Shown: positions 1 through 10,699 of the stretch, one piece after another
Layout: the number at the start of each line of letters is the position of its first letter
Numbering within the stretch: position 1 is the stretch's first letter
NCBI GenBank assembly: GCA_016490735.1
Contig: JAEMWC010000107.1
Location: 165,001 to 229,000, forward strand
DNA: 64,000 nucleotides
Origin: Pachyseris speciosa
Taxonomy: Eukaryota > Cnidaria > Anthozoa > Scleractinia > Pachyseridae
Reading direction: 5' to 3'
Position numbers and translations under genes: made by a program
The notes under the pieces: model-generated
Database searches by the model: none
What the model was told of the DNA's origin: nothing
What the model saw: only the letters and a program-made list of their open reading frames with translations

Positions 1-664
1 GCTGTGCCTTCAGTTGTTCTGTAACGGACACCTTACGAACTGATTTCCGTCAATGAATTATGACATTTAGCAAGTAAACTAAATTATAACTTTATTTAAA
101 ACAAAATATGCAAGTAACAATGTGGTTAGACCTGCAAACAAGCCGTCTCGTGTTTTAACAGCCTGGCCCGGAACAAACAATGTAACAATTCAAATACTTG
201 AGTCCAGTAAAGAAAATTTAGTTAGTTTAGTCTTCTTTCAGTTGTTTAGTCGTTTGTTTCTTCTTTTCCCAAGTATGCGCTGCTTTAGGTAATGCTTCAT
301 CTATGCCTTTCCTAGTCTCCGTCGCAGCCGTTTTTTGGAACATCCCAAAAAACGGCTGCGAAGGAGACTATGCCTTTGCAGAAATATGTCCATTACGCAC
401 GGTCCTGAGACAGTCCAACAAGAATATAATTAAACCGTTTTTTTTTTTTTTCTGAAGTAATAGTCTTAGTTCAAAGCTAGCCGAAACGACTGCGCAAAAG
501 AATGTTGAAAGTTGAATGTTGAGGACAGTGTCAGCAATTCCGGTTCCGTTTCTCCATAGTGCGACATCGCACGTCTGACCGTCCGTGTATAAAAATGTTC
601 TTAGTCTTGAATTAACACAGAAAAATAATCATGACATAGCCCCTTTAAGAGCCAAAGAGTTTAC
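1..664. other. Intron between M12 exon A and an unseen exon B
   Basis: Intronic sequence homologous to 5170-5857, 11260-11940 and 23500-24190. Apart from the hairpin at 313-370 and a short T run near 440, I see no gene or element in it. Confidence 0.6.
313..370. repeat. Foldback hairpin, copy 1
   Basis: Two 26-nt arms complementary at 25 of 26 positions, separated by 6 nt (AACATC). The arms begin TAGTCTCC and include GCAGCCGTTTTTTGG. A transcript in either direction would form a strong stem-loop. It recurs at the same place in the A-to-B intron of every DF-type module. Confidence 0.85.
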
Positions 665-879
665 CGTTATGTATCCTGATCCATTGAAAACTCCTCCAAC
701 GGCTACATCGTATCCGGTCATGTTGGTTGGAGCTTGAGTTGCGACACCAAATCCAACCCAGCCTGTGGTTCTAACCTCCACCATGAAGTGTAGGGTGTCT
801 GTGGCGCTAATGAAATCCCAGGAAGCGTTGTAGTTACCGTTGTCGAGAGAAACAAAGTTTTCAAAATGCACGGGAACCG
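665..879 (-). CDS. DOMON module M12, exon A (B and C lie outside the window)
   Basis: A single 215-bp exon, phase 1 at its start and phase 0 at its end. It encodes the first half of a DOMON domain: SLDNGNYNASW, then DFISATDTLHFMVEV, GWVGFGVATQAP and YDVAVGGVFNGSGYIT. This is the DF type (named for DF after NASW). The donor reads ATAACG|GTAAAC. The linker begins with VPVHFENF where sister copies have VPVHFANF. Exon B should lie left of position 1. Confidence 0.85.
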
Positions 880-1000
880 CTGTTGATAAATAATTGGTAG
901 TGATGGTATAGTGTTACAATTGCATTCGCTCGCCGTACATTTAAAAGCTGTAATACAAATTTCAGTAGGTTTGTCACGAACTACAAAATGATTACGTCAC

Positions 1001-1802
1001 CTGGTGTTGGTGTTCCTCCAGGAATAAGCACAACGTTGGGCAAAATCCCCCAAGAAGTATGAAATGGAAACTGTCCTGATGGCACGTCGGTGCTAGAATG
1101 GTACGCCCATATCAGGAAAATTGACGTTCCTTGCTGCATATTATAAGAAGATAAATAACAAATTAAACAGGAGAAAATAATAATTTACACAACGATAAAG
1201 AGGAACTTCGGTTATATTCATGACTTATAAAAAAATTCAGGATAGGAAGGAATTAACATCTCATCATATATGATCTCACGACTCGTCTCACCTGAATAAC
1301 AATATCGGTTTCCGGGTCGCTTGTGTTTCGCTTGCGATAAAACTTCAGCGTTGTTACACCGTTCTCTTCTCCAGAGTAATATAAAGTCCAGTCCTGTTGA
1401 GAGTCCTCTGGGGTTGCACTTGGCTAATGGTGTAATAATCCTAACAGAGTAATGAGAAAGAGAGATAAGTCTCTGTTAACTAGCGTGACTTGGTACAGGG
1501 TGAAATGATATAGCCCCTTTAAGCAACATAGGCCCATTATGAAACCAAAAGAGCCAAAGAGTTTACCCTTATGTATCCTGATCCATTGAAAACCCCTCCA
1601 ACAGCTACATCGTATCCCATCATGTTGGTCGGAGCTTGAGTTGCAACACCAAATCCAACCCAACCTGTAGTCCTAACCTCCAGCATGAAGTGTAAGGTGT
1701 CGGTGCTGCTATTGAAAGTCCAGGACGCGTTATAATTGCCGTTGTCAAGAGAAACAGAGTTTGCACGGTTTACTGGCATGGTAGGGACTACTGAGGAACT
1801 GA
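1001..1802 (-). pseudogene. DOMON module M11 (exons A, B, C); exon B frameshifted
   Basis: Exon A 1567-1802 (236 bp, TF type: NASWTFNSSTDTLHFMLEV), exon B 1292-1440, exon C 1001-1133 (133 bp, QGTSIFLIWAYHSSTDV). Exon B is 149 bp instead of 150: one base is missing in the codons for the PPED motif, which shifts the frame and brings a stop before the exon end. Splice sites are intact. Skipping B alone would keep phase, since its flanking introns are phase 0, but would remove the middle of the domain. It may be a true lesion or a base-call error. The A-to-B intron is only 126 bp, against 1,140 bp in M9. Confidence 0.8.
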
Positions 1803-2375
1803 CTGTTGATAAATAATTGAAATAGAGATGTTAACAACGTTAAGCAACAAAATGTCCTGCAGTAGACCTATTCGTTTTCTGTGTAATGAGCTGGAACTAG
1901 CCTGCACACGAGGCTTAAACGGGGGAATCATTTCATATGTAAATGTAATGTATTCCCCCGCAACAGCCTCCACTTCGTGCTAGATCCATTTCAATACCGG
2001 GAATACGAAGATGGCGTATTCAGACAGTTCAAATTGTATTTATACGTCCAAATGTCAACGGATTCTTGCGCTTTTTATGCCGTTGCCTTCGCAGTAGGTC
2101 GTTTGTAATATTTCGTCACGCACGCCTTCTTCTGTGAGCGACATTTTCGTTTATCATATCATGTTTATCATGATCATGTTTCGCGCCTTCTTTTTATCGC
2201 TTGCTATGTCAAGTCTCCGCGGGTCTACTACATTACCAGGAATCCTTGCTCGCATAACGTCATAATACAAAAGGTCTATTCTATCCTTCTCCGTTTTGTT
2301 ACAGGTTATCATACTTGTGGAAATGTTTTAAATAACCTGAGCCGCAATTTGAATTTCACCAACGATACGTGTTGA

Positions 2376-3170
2376 ATGGTTAACCATTGACCTTCAATAA
2401 CAGATAAAAATTCATTTTATTTTACGGGAATTCGGAAGAATAATTTCACGAATAAATGTTCATTTTAATCATACGTTGGCCTTTCAATAACATCACTGGA
2501 ATGTCATTTTCTTTGTGATAAAGTTTATTATGTCTTCGAAAAAACATCACTGAACGTCAATAACACTGTCGCGTTAACATTTTTTGAAAGTCGTTACTGG
2601 CAAGGACATGTGCACTGAATATAAACGCACAGATACTGTTTTGCCGTTTTAAATTTATACTAGTGAATGCAGCATGCCGCCAAGACGAAAGAGAATTACG
2701 GCAAACGAAATCCATACAATGATTGTCAGAGCCATTGAGGATCCCACAGAAGACTACCTATTGGTCGCTGGCCTTCTTTTATAAGCATCTCAAAGGAATG
2801 TAAATACCATTACGACAGCAAAGTGTGCTACAGGGTGGTACAGATTCATACATACATACCGATATGTAATGGGTTGTCTTAAACTCGAACACATGTGTTT
2901 CATTTGTATATTATGTACGGTCATGTACGTGCCAGTAATCACTTTCATAAAATCTAAACGCCAGCGTTATTTATGTTGTTCTTCCAAAGACATAACAGAC
3001 TTAACAATCAAGATAATGGCGTCTCAATGATGTTATTGAAATGCATTAGCATAATAATTACGCTAAAATAAATATTAATTCCTGAACATGTTCATTCGAA
3101 GATGTTATTGAATTCCCATGAAATAAAATGAGCTTTTATTTTATGTTAAGGAACGGCAAAAGGTGTCGTT
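2376..3170 (+). mobile_element. Long-inverted-repeat (foldback) DNA element, copy 1
   Basis: Roughly the first 270 bp and the last 260 bp are imperfect inverted copies of each other; for example TTCATTTTATTTTACGGG, ATTATGTCTTCGAAAAAAC and TTACTGGCAAGGACATG on the left match the complement of the right arm. The ~250-bp centre has a TATA-like motif (TATAAA near 2620) and a 36-codon open frame (2673-2783). It looks like a non-autonomous DNA transposon with long terminal inverted repeats. Superfamily and target duplication are not resolved, and the outer borders are approximate. Confidence 0.6.
2673..2783 (+). pseudogene. Short frame inside the foldback element (possible transposase start)
   Basis: Thirty-six codons starting MPPRRKRITANEI and ending DYLLVAGLLL, then TAA. 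The copy at 8911-9021 keeps the frame with two amino acid changes; the third copy (near 14432) has a stop after MPPRRK. I do not recognise the sequence. Its place behind a TATA-like motif between long inverted repeats suggests the residual N-terminus of a transposase gene, but it could be chance. Confidence 0.35.
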
Positions 3171-3287
3171 AATTTGCAAGGCATAAGTTCTGAGGGAAGT
3201 TAGAGTGATTGATTATTCTTCTCAGTCCGTGGTCCTTTTAGCTCGGCTATCGGCTTCGAACAGTTTACCTCTTCACGACCTGAATAT

Positions 3288-3374
3288 TGACCATCAAGGA
3301 TGCGTTATGGTTAAAACCGTTAAAAGAAAGAAAGTTTGCAAAATGCGTAGGCCTAATTGTCGGCGTAGGAGTGG
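3288..3374 (-). pseudogene. Relic of an FNGG-type DOMON exon A
   Basis: The minus strand keeps an acceptor-like CAG and an open stretch reading TPTPTIRPTHFANFLSFNG then NHNASLMV, clearly the 5-prime part of an M4-type exon A. The homology stops abruptly after the NASW position (TGG is TTG here); the rest of the exon and the module B and C exons are absent. The adjoining intron to 3665 also matches 41583-41855 next to M4 exon A, which confirms the origin. Confidence 0.75.
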
Positions 3375-3665
3375 CTGAAAAACAATTTTGCAATTTGTTA
3401 TGTCAAGAGATGCTGTCTAAGTGGGACTTGATAGTATTGAGAGAGTTTTTGCAACAGAAGCAGCTGCGCGCATTCTTGAGACATGTCTGGGTTAACGTTA
3501 TGTCACACAAATCGCCTTCTTCTCCAAGATTCTCCGGTGTTTTTGTTTGGTTCCCTTTAGACCAACAGTCCATAAAAGGGCTTTTCGATGTTGCCGCTGC
3601 TGCTGGGGGAGGGATGGGGGAATGGCCTTCTTTTTCTATTATTGGATTTAGACATTGTTCATTTC

Positions 3666-3900
3666 TCAACAACAACAACAACAACAACAAAACCTTTATT
3701 CGCCTTGTACTTAATTACATACATATATAAATAGAGAAAAGATAATATTTGTTTGTACTTAATAAAGCCTGAAGCTGAAATAATCCTAAGATTTTCTAGC
3801 CAGTTCTCCAGCTTTTAAAGTTGTAAAGAATTAACATAGAATGCATTTTCAAAGAAGCAGTTTTAGAAGTACAATCAGTGTAATAAGAGAGAAAGAGTAT
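3666..3900 (-). mobile_element. 3-prime fragment of a LINE with (AAC)n tail
   Basis: An (AAC)n run at 3670-3690 followed by AAACCTTTATT and a ~200-bp non-coding stretch. The reverse complement looks like the 3-prime UTR and tail of a minus-strand LINE fragment. A copy occurs at 9813-10040. It is absent from the homologous intron next to M4 (41855) and from 22223. Confidence 0.45.
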
Positions 3901-3902
3901 AT

Positions 3903-4349
3903 GCACCCAACGAGCCAAATCAACCAAAAGCTGTAGAAAGGCATTTTTAAGTACCTTATGGTATTTAAAGTCTGTATAAAGTGAGGTTTTCATAAGCTAG
4001 AAGAAGTTCATCTGTACGGATTTCCTAGCTGAAATTTTAATTGCCCGAAAATGTTAGGGAACAAAATCTTTCTTTGAGAAAATGCAAGCTGAAATGAACT
4101 TTCCACAAACTTTCTAGTGAATTATTTTCTTTCCGAAAATGCTAACCGGGTTGACATTTTTGACTGCCATAAACAGCAATTACGACCTCTTCGAAAACCT
4201 TAGGGGCTATGGTTTCCCAATTGCGAATCGTTTAGGCCACGTTTTAGTTACGAAAATCCGAGTGCACTCTTTAATCGATGCTGAAAGCACAAGGCGAATT
4301 ACCCTCCACCGAAAAGGTATCTACCGAAACTTCTCGTTAGGTTCCCCTG
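3903..4349. mobile_element. MITE with GCACCCAACGA termini, copy 1
   Basis: Same family as the intact copy at 22224-22681. The left terminus is reduced to GCACCCAACGAGCC next to the LINE fragment; the right ends TCGTTAGGTTCCCCTG. Confidence 0.65.
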
Positions 4350-4617
4350 ATTTCTGTACGACTAACTTATAATTTCAAGGTAAGTCGCTTGATATCCACC
4401 GGGAATATGGATGAGCGGAACTGGTTTATGGACGTTGTAGCTGCTCATTTTGTGTTAACTCGAAGATCGAAAAGGTGGAACAAAATCAAATTGCATTCAC
4501 CAACAGAGAGTTCATGATGTTTTGTTGCCGTTGCAATCACTTCCCGATTTTTCGAACGCTGTGACACACAATTCTACAGGTTCTTCAAAAACTCCAAAAT
4601 GATTGCATAAAACTCAC

Positions 4618-6072
4618 CCATTGTTGGTGTAGCTGCAGGGATAAGCACAACGTTGGGTAGAAAGCCCCAAGAAGTATGCCTTGGAAACTGTCCTAATGGT
4701 ACGTCGGTGCTAGAATGGTACGCCCATATCAGGAAAATAGACATTCCTTGCTACATATTATATGCAAGATAAATAACAGAAGAAACAGGACAAGATTATA
4801 ATTTTAATAACGATACAGAGGAACTGTGGTTATAGTCATGACTTAACAGCAATTAAGGATAGGAAGGAATAAGCATCCCATCATATATGATCTCACAATG
4901 CGTCTCACCTGAATAGCAGTATCGTTTTGCGTGTCGCTTGTGTTTCGTTTGCGATAAAACCTCAGCGTTGTTACACCATACTCTTCTCTATAATAAACTA
5001 AAATCCAGTCCTGCTGAGCGTCCTCTGGTGGTTGCATTCGCCCATTGGTGCAATAATCCTAAGTTTGTAAGGAGAAAGAGAGATAAGGCTCTACTAAATG
5101 GCGTGAATATGCTCCGTGGTAAAAGGGAGCTTATAAAGTGGATTCTTGAGCGGTCCGACATTCACGCTTTGGAGGGCTGTGCCTTCAGTTGTTGTGTATC
5201 GGACCCCTGACGAACTGATTTCCGTCAATGAATTATGACATTTAGCAAAGTAAACTAAATTATAACTTCTTAAAAACAAAATATAAAAGTAACAATGCGG
5301 TTAGACCTGCAACCAAGCAATCTCTTTTCTAAACAGCCTGGCCAGGAACTATCAATGTAACCAACAAAACAGTTCAGACCATACGATAATAAAAAACCGT
5401 TAGTTTAGCCTTCTTTCGTTTGTTTAGTTGTTTGTTTCTTCTTTTCCCAAGAATGCGCTGCCTTAGGTAATGCTTCATTCATGCCTTTGCTAGTCTCCGT
5501 CCAGTCGTTTTTGGAACATCCCAAAAAACGGCTGCCAAGGAGATTATGCCTTTGCAAAAATATGTCCCTTACGCACGAAATCTGAGACAGTCGAAGAATA
5601 ATATAGTTTTATCTTTTTTTTTTCTGAAGAAATAGTCTGAGTTCAAATCTAGCAGAAACAACTGCGCAAATGATAGTTTAATGTTGAGGACAGTGTCAGC
5701 TTTTCCGCTACCGTTTCTCAATAATGCGACGTCGCACTTCTGTCAGTCCGTGTATTAAAATATTCTTAGTCTTCAATTAACACAAAAAAATAACCATGAC
5801 ATAGCCCCTTTATGAAACATAGGCCCAATATAAAACCAAAAGAGCCAAAGAGTTTACCCTTATGTATCCTGATCCATTGAAAACTCCTCCTACGGCTACA
5901 TCGTATCCCGTCATGTTGGTTGGAGCTTGAGTTGCGACACCAAATCCAACCCAGCCTGTGGTTCTAACCTCCACCATGAAGTGTAGGGTGTCTGTGGCGC
6001 TAATGAAATCCCAGGAAGCGTTGTAGTTGCCGTTGTCGAGAGAAACAAAGTTTGCAAAATGCACAGGAACCG
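4618..6072 (-). CDS. DOMON module M10 (three exons)
   Basis: Exon A 5858-6072 (215 bp, DF type), exon B 4909-5058 (150 bp, DYCTNGRMQPPEDAQQDW, then YYREEYGVTTLRFYRKRNTS), exon C 4618-4750 (133 bp, QGMSIFLIWAYHSSTDVPLG). All three are open and in phase (1-0-0-1). The B variant with VYYREEYG marks DF-type modules. The C acceptor is TAG. The intron between A and B carries the foldback hairpin at 5491-5546. Confidence 0.87.
5491..5546. repeat. Foldback hairpin, copy 2 (degraded)
   Basis: Same element in the M10 A-to-B intron. The left arm has lost bases in the CGCAGCC stretch, so the stem is interrupted. Confidence 0.75.
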
Positions 6073-6201
6073 CTGTTGATAAATAATTGTCATAAGTTGT
6101 TTGTCATGAGATATTGTTGATAGTGGTGGTATAGTGTTACCATTACATTCGCACGCCGTACATTTATAAACTGTGGTACAAATTTCAGTAGATTGCGTCA
6201 C

Positions 6202-8018
6202 CTGATGTCGGTGTTGCTCCAGGAATAAGCACAACGTTGGGCAGAATCCCCCAAGAAGTATGAAATGGAAACTGTCCTGATGGCACGTCGGTGCCGGAAT
6301 GGTACGCCCATATCAGGAAAATTGACATTCCTTGCTGCATATTATATGGAAGATAGATAACAAAAGAGACAGGCGAAAATTATAAGTTACACAACGATAA
6401 AGTGGAGCTGCGATTATAGTCATGACTTAACAGCAATTAAGGATAGCAAGGAATTAACATCCCATCATACATGATCTCACGACGCGTCTCACCTGAATAA
6501 TAATATCGGTTTCCGGGTCGCTTGTGTTTCGCTTGCGATAAAACTTCAGCGTTGTTACACCGTTCTCTTCTCCAGAGTAAGATAAGAACCAGTCTTGTTG
6601 AGAGTCCTCTGGCGGTTGCATTCGCCTAATGGTGAAATAATCCTAGTAGAGTAATGAGAAAGGGAGACAAGTCGCTGTTAACTGGCGTGACTTGGTACGA
6701 GGTGAAATGGAGCTTTTGAACGGGATTCTTGAGCGCTCTGACATTTCCGATTTGGAGCACTGTGTACGTAAGAAAGACCCCTGAAAAAATCATTGGTGAG
6801 ATAATGCTATCCGAGAAAGGAGAAGTAGAGTTGAGCCTTTTTAATGACTTCACTTGTTGCATGATGAAAGAGTTTGATGGGATGCAGTCTTTATATTTAC
6901 AACAATCATAATGTGGACAGAGATTTCCTTTAGGGACCGTTGAGTAGGGCCTCTGACGAAATGAAATCACGTAACTTTACCGTAGCGAAAATCTGAAGAA
7001 AAAAAAACTATGTTGTGTTGAAATCAATAAGTGCAATAACAATTTTCTTGAGTGTGGCATTAAGTAAAGCAAGTTTTCGTTTTTAAGGCTCCTGAATATA
7101 TGAACAATAAAGTCACCTTAAATGAACAGCCCAAATTGTTCGGCCAAAATTGGTAAAAAATTAGTGGGTGTTCTTGTTTGTTTCTTTGCCTCTGTGTTTT
7201 CTTCTTTTTTATTGGGTTAAATATTCGCGTCCTCTTGTTTCAAAATTAATTTCTTAGTCATACTATAATCCTGAAACAGTGTAACGGCATTTTAACTTGT
7301 CCTTTAATTCTGGTTTCATAGTTTCTGCAATATCATTAGGGGCAAGTGGGAAATTAATATCCCAGTGTAAAAAGATGATATCGCTGAAGGTAACGTTGCT
7401 TTGGTTTTGCCTACTTTGCTTCGCTCTATGACTGGCCAGCAAAACTCGCGCCACTTTCTTAACTAATGAGAAGCAACCCAAACCAACTTGCACGCGCGCA
7501 TTTCCACGCGCTTTGAGCCGGCTAGATGCAATTCCTTCGTGTTCTGAATTGTTCATTGCGCTGTTTGTGTCTGATGTGATTTGTCAGAGCAATTGCTTTA
7601 GTTGTGGTTTCACGACACTTAATTGAAAAGCGCTCTAAATTTATGTTGTTGAAAAATCAATATAGCTATTCAAAGGGTTAGATGTTTAACCTGAAATACA
7701 TTCTTTTCACCGAATAGCCTCTTTAATACACTCTTTAGGCAACGTGAGTCCGTTAGTAAACAAAAAGAGCCAAAGTTTTTACCCGTATGTATCCCGCTCC
7801 ATTAAAAACTCCTCCAACAGCTACATCGTATCCCATCATGTTGGTCGGAGCTTGAGTTGCAACACCAAATCCAACCCAACCTGTAGTCCTAACCTCCAGC
7901 ATGAAGTGTAAGGTGTCGGTGCTGCTATTGAAAGTCCAGGACGCGTTATAATTGCCGTTGTCAAGAGAAACAGAGTTTGCACGGTTTACTGGCATGGTAG
8001 GGACTACTGAGGAACTGA
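6202..8018 (-). CDS. DOMON module M9 (three exons)
   Basis: Exon A 7783-8018 (236 bp, TF type, with a seven-residue longer linker SSSVVPTMP), exon B 6493-6642 (150 bp, DYFTIRRMQPPEDSQQDW then LSYSGEENGVTTLKF), exon C 6202-6334 (133 bp, QGMSIFLIWAYHSGTDVPSG). All frames are open. The A-to-B intron is about 1.1 kb, much longer than in M7 or M11. Only 129 bp separates exon C from exon A of M10, the short form of the phase 1 inter-module intron. Confidence 0.88.
6643..7782 (-). other. M9 A-to-B intron (long form)
   Basis: A 1,140-bp phase 0 intron. The part from about 6700 to 7210 is homologous to 43888-44300 and 60369-60780 (CTGTGTACGTAAGAAAG and following), so it is old intron sequence shared with M3 and M1. 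From 7210 to 7740 I see nothing recognisable; an open minus-strand stretch at 7263-7556 has no known motif. Confidence 0.6.
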
Positions 8019-8615
8019 CTGTTGATAAATAATTGAAATAAAGATGTTAACAATGTTAAGCGACAAAATGTCCTGCAATAGACCTTATTCGTTTTCTGTG
8101 TAATGAGCTGGAACAATCCTCCACTCGAGGCTTAAACGGGGGAATCATTTCATATGTAAATATAATGTATTCCCCCGCAAGAGCCTCCACCTCGTGCTAG
8201 ATCCATTTCAATACCGAGAATACGAAGATGGTGTATTCATACAGTTCAGAAAACTGCGAAATGCACAATTTGTACAAATACGTCCAAATGTCAACGGATT
8301 CTTCCGCTTTTTATGCCGTTGCCTTCGCAGTAGGTCGTTTGTAATATTTCGTGATGCACGCCTTCTTCTGTCAGCGACATCTTAGTTTATCATATCATGT
8401 TTATCATGTTCATGTTTCCCGCCTTCTGTTTATCCCTTGCTATGTTAAGTCTCCGTGGGTCTACTACATCTACCAGAAATACTTGCGCGCATAACTTCAT
8501 ACTGCAGACGGTCTATTCTATCTTTTTCCGTTTTGTTACAGGTTATCATACTTGTGGAAATGTTTTAAATAACCTGACCCGCAATTTGAATTTCACCAAC
8601 GAGACGTGTTGAATG

Positions 8616-9352
8616 GTTGACCATTGACCTTCATTAACAGAAATTCATTTTATTTTACGGGAATTCGTAAGAATAATGTCACGAATAAATGTTCATTTTA
8701 ATCATACGTTGGCCTTTCAATAACATCACTGGAATGTCATTTTCTTTATGATAAAGTTTCAGTATTATGTCTTCGAAAAAACATCACTGAACATCAATAA
8801 CACTGTCGCGTTAACATTTTTTGAAAGTCGTTGCTGGAAAGGACATGTGCACTTAATATAAACGCACAGATACTGTTTTGTCGTTTAAAATTTATACTAG
8901 TGAATGCAGCATGCCGCCAAGACGAAAAACAATTACGGCAAACGAAATCCGTACAATGATTGTCAGAGCCATTGAGGATCCCACAGAAGACTATCTATTG
9001 GTCGCTGGCCTTCTTTTATAAGCGTCTCAAAGGAATGTAAATACCATTACGACAGCAAAGTGTGCTGCAGGGTTGTACAGATTCATACATACATACCGAT
9101 ATGTAATGGGTTGTCTTAAACTCGAACACATGTGTTTCATTTGTATATTATGTACGGTCATGTACGTGCCAGTAATCACTTTCATAAAATCTAAACGCCA
9201 GCGTTATTTGTATGTTATTGAAATGCATTAACATAATAATTGCGCTAAAATGAATATTAATTCGTGAACATGTTCTTTCGAAGGTGTTATTAAATTCCCG
9301 TGAAATAAAATGAACTTTTATTTTATGTTAAGGAACGGCAAAAGGTGTCGTT
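8616..9352 (+). mobile_element. Long-inverted-repeat element, copy 2
   Basis: Counterpart of 2376-3170 in the next ~6 kb unit. The right arm has an internal deletion after GCCAGCGTTATTTG. The central 36-codon frame is still open (MPPRRKTITANEI). Confidence 0.6.
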
Positions 9353-9470
9353 AGTTTGCATGGCATAAATTCTCAGGGAAGTGATAGTTATTCATTACTC
9401 TTCTCAGTCCGTGGTCCTTTTAGCTCGGCTATCGGCTTCGAACAGCTCACCTCTTCACGACCTGAATATT

Positions 9471-9520
9471 GACCATCAACGATGCGTTATGGTTAAAACC
9501 GTTAAAAGAAAGAAAGTTTG
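9471..9520 (-). pseudogene. Relic of an FNGG-type DOMON exon A, further deleted
   Basis: Same relic as at 3288-3374 in the next unit, but an internal deletion joins the KFAN-coding part directly to intron sequence (AAAGTTTGAAAAACAA), removing the exon start and its acceptor. Only about 50 bp remain. It has no coding potential. Confidence 0.6.
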
Positions 9521-10042
9521 AAAAACAATTTTGCAATTTGTTATGTCAAGAGATGCTGTCTAAGTGGGACTTGATAGTATTGAGAGAGTTTTTGGAACAG
9601 AAGCATCTTCGCGCATACTTTCGACATGTCTGGGTTAACGTTATGTAACACAAATCGCCTTATTCTCCAAGATTCTCCCGTGATTTTGTTTGGGTCCCTT
9701 TAGACCAACAGTCCATAAAAGGGCTTTTCGATGTTGCCGCTGCTGCTGGGGGAGGGATGGGGGAATGGCCTTCTTTTTCTATTATTGGATTTAGACAGTG
9801 TTCATTTCTCAACACCAACAACAACAACAAGACCTTTATTCCCCTTGTACTTAATTACATACATATATAAATAGAGAAAAGAGAATATTTGTTTGTACTT
9901 AAGAAAGCCTGGAGCTGAAATAATCCGAAGATTTTCTAGCCAGTTCTCCAGATTTTAAAGTTGTAAAGAATTAACATAGAATGTATTTTAAAAGAAGCAG
10001 TTTTAGAAGTACAATCAGTGTAATAGGAGAGAAAGAGTATAT

Positions 10043-10431
10043 GCACCCAACGAGCCAAATCAACTAAAAGCTGTAGAAAGGCATTTTTAAGTACCTTATG
10101 GTATTTAAAGTCTGTATAAAGTGAGGTTTTCATAAGCTAGAAGAAGTTCATCTGTACTGATTTCCTAGCTGAAATTTTAATTGCCCGAAAATGTTAGGGA
10201 ACAAAATCAATCTTTCCGAAAATGCTAGCCGGGTTGACATTTTTGACTGCCATAAACAGCAATTACGACCTCTTCGAAAACCTTAGGGGCTATGGTTTCC
10301 TAATTGCGAATCTTTTAGGCCACGTTTTAGTTACGAAAATCCGAGTGCACTCTTCAATAGATGCTAAAAGCACAAGACGAATTACCCTCCACCGAAAAGC
10401 TATCTACCGAAACTTCTCGTTAGGTTCCCTG
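10043..10431. mobile_element. MITE with GCACCCAACGA termini, copy 2
   Basis: Paralogue of 3903-4349 in the next unit, with ~50 bp lost internally near 10210 and a degraded right end (TCGTTAGGTTCCCTG). Confidence 0.62.
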
Positions 10432-10699
10432 ATTTCTGTACGACTAACTTATAATTTCAAGGTAAGTCGCTTGATATCCTCCGGGAATATGGATGAGCGG
10501 AACTGCTTTATGGACGCTGTAGCTGCTCATTTTGTGTTAACTCGAAGATCGAAAAGGTGGACCAAAATCAAATTGCATTCACCAACAGAGAGTTCATGAT
10601 CTTTTGTTGCCGTTGCAATAACTTCCCGATTTTTCGCACGCTGTGACACACAATTCTACAGGTTCTTCAAAAACTCCCAAATGATTGCATAAAACTTAC

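Noticed and set aside
3287..3730. 147-codon plus-strand frame
   Set aside because: It is the opposite strand of a relic DOMON exon and intron plus an (AAC)n tract that yields an asparagine run.
7263..7556. 97-codon minus-strand frame in the M9 intron
   Set aside because: No motif, no splice signals, and no counterpart in the other modules.
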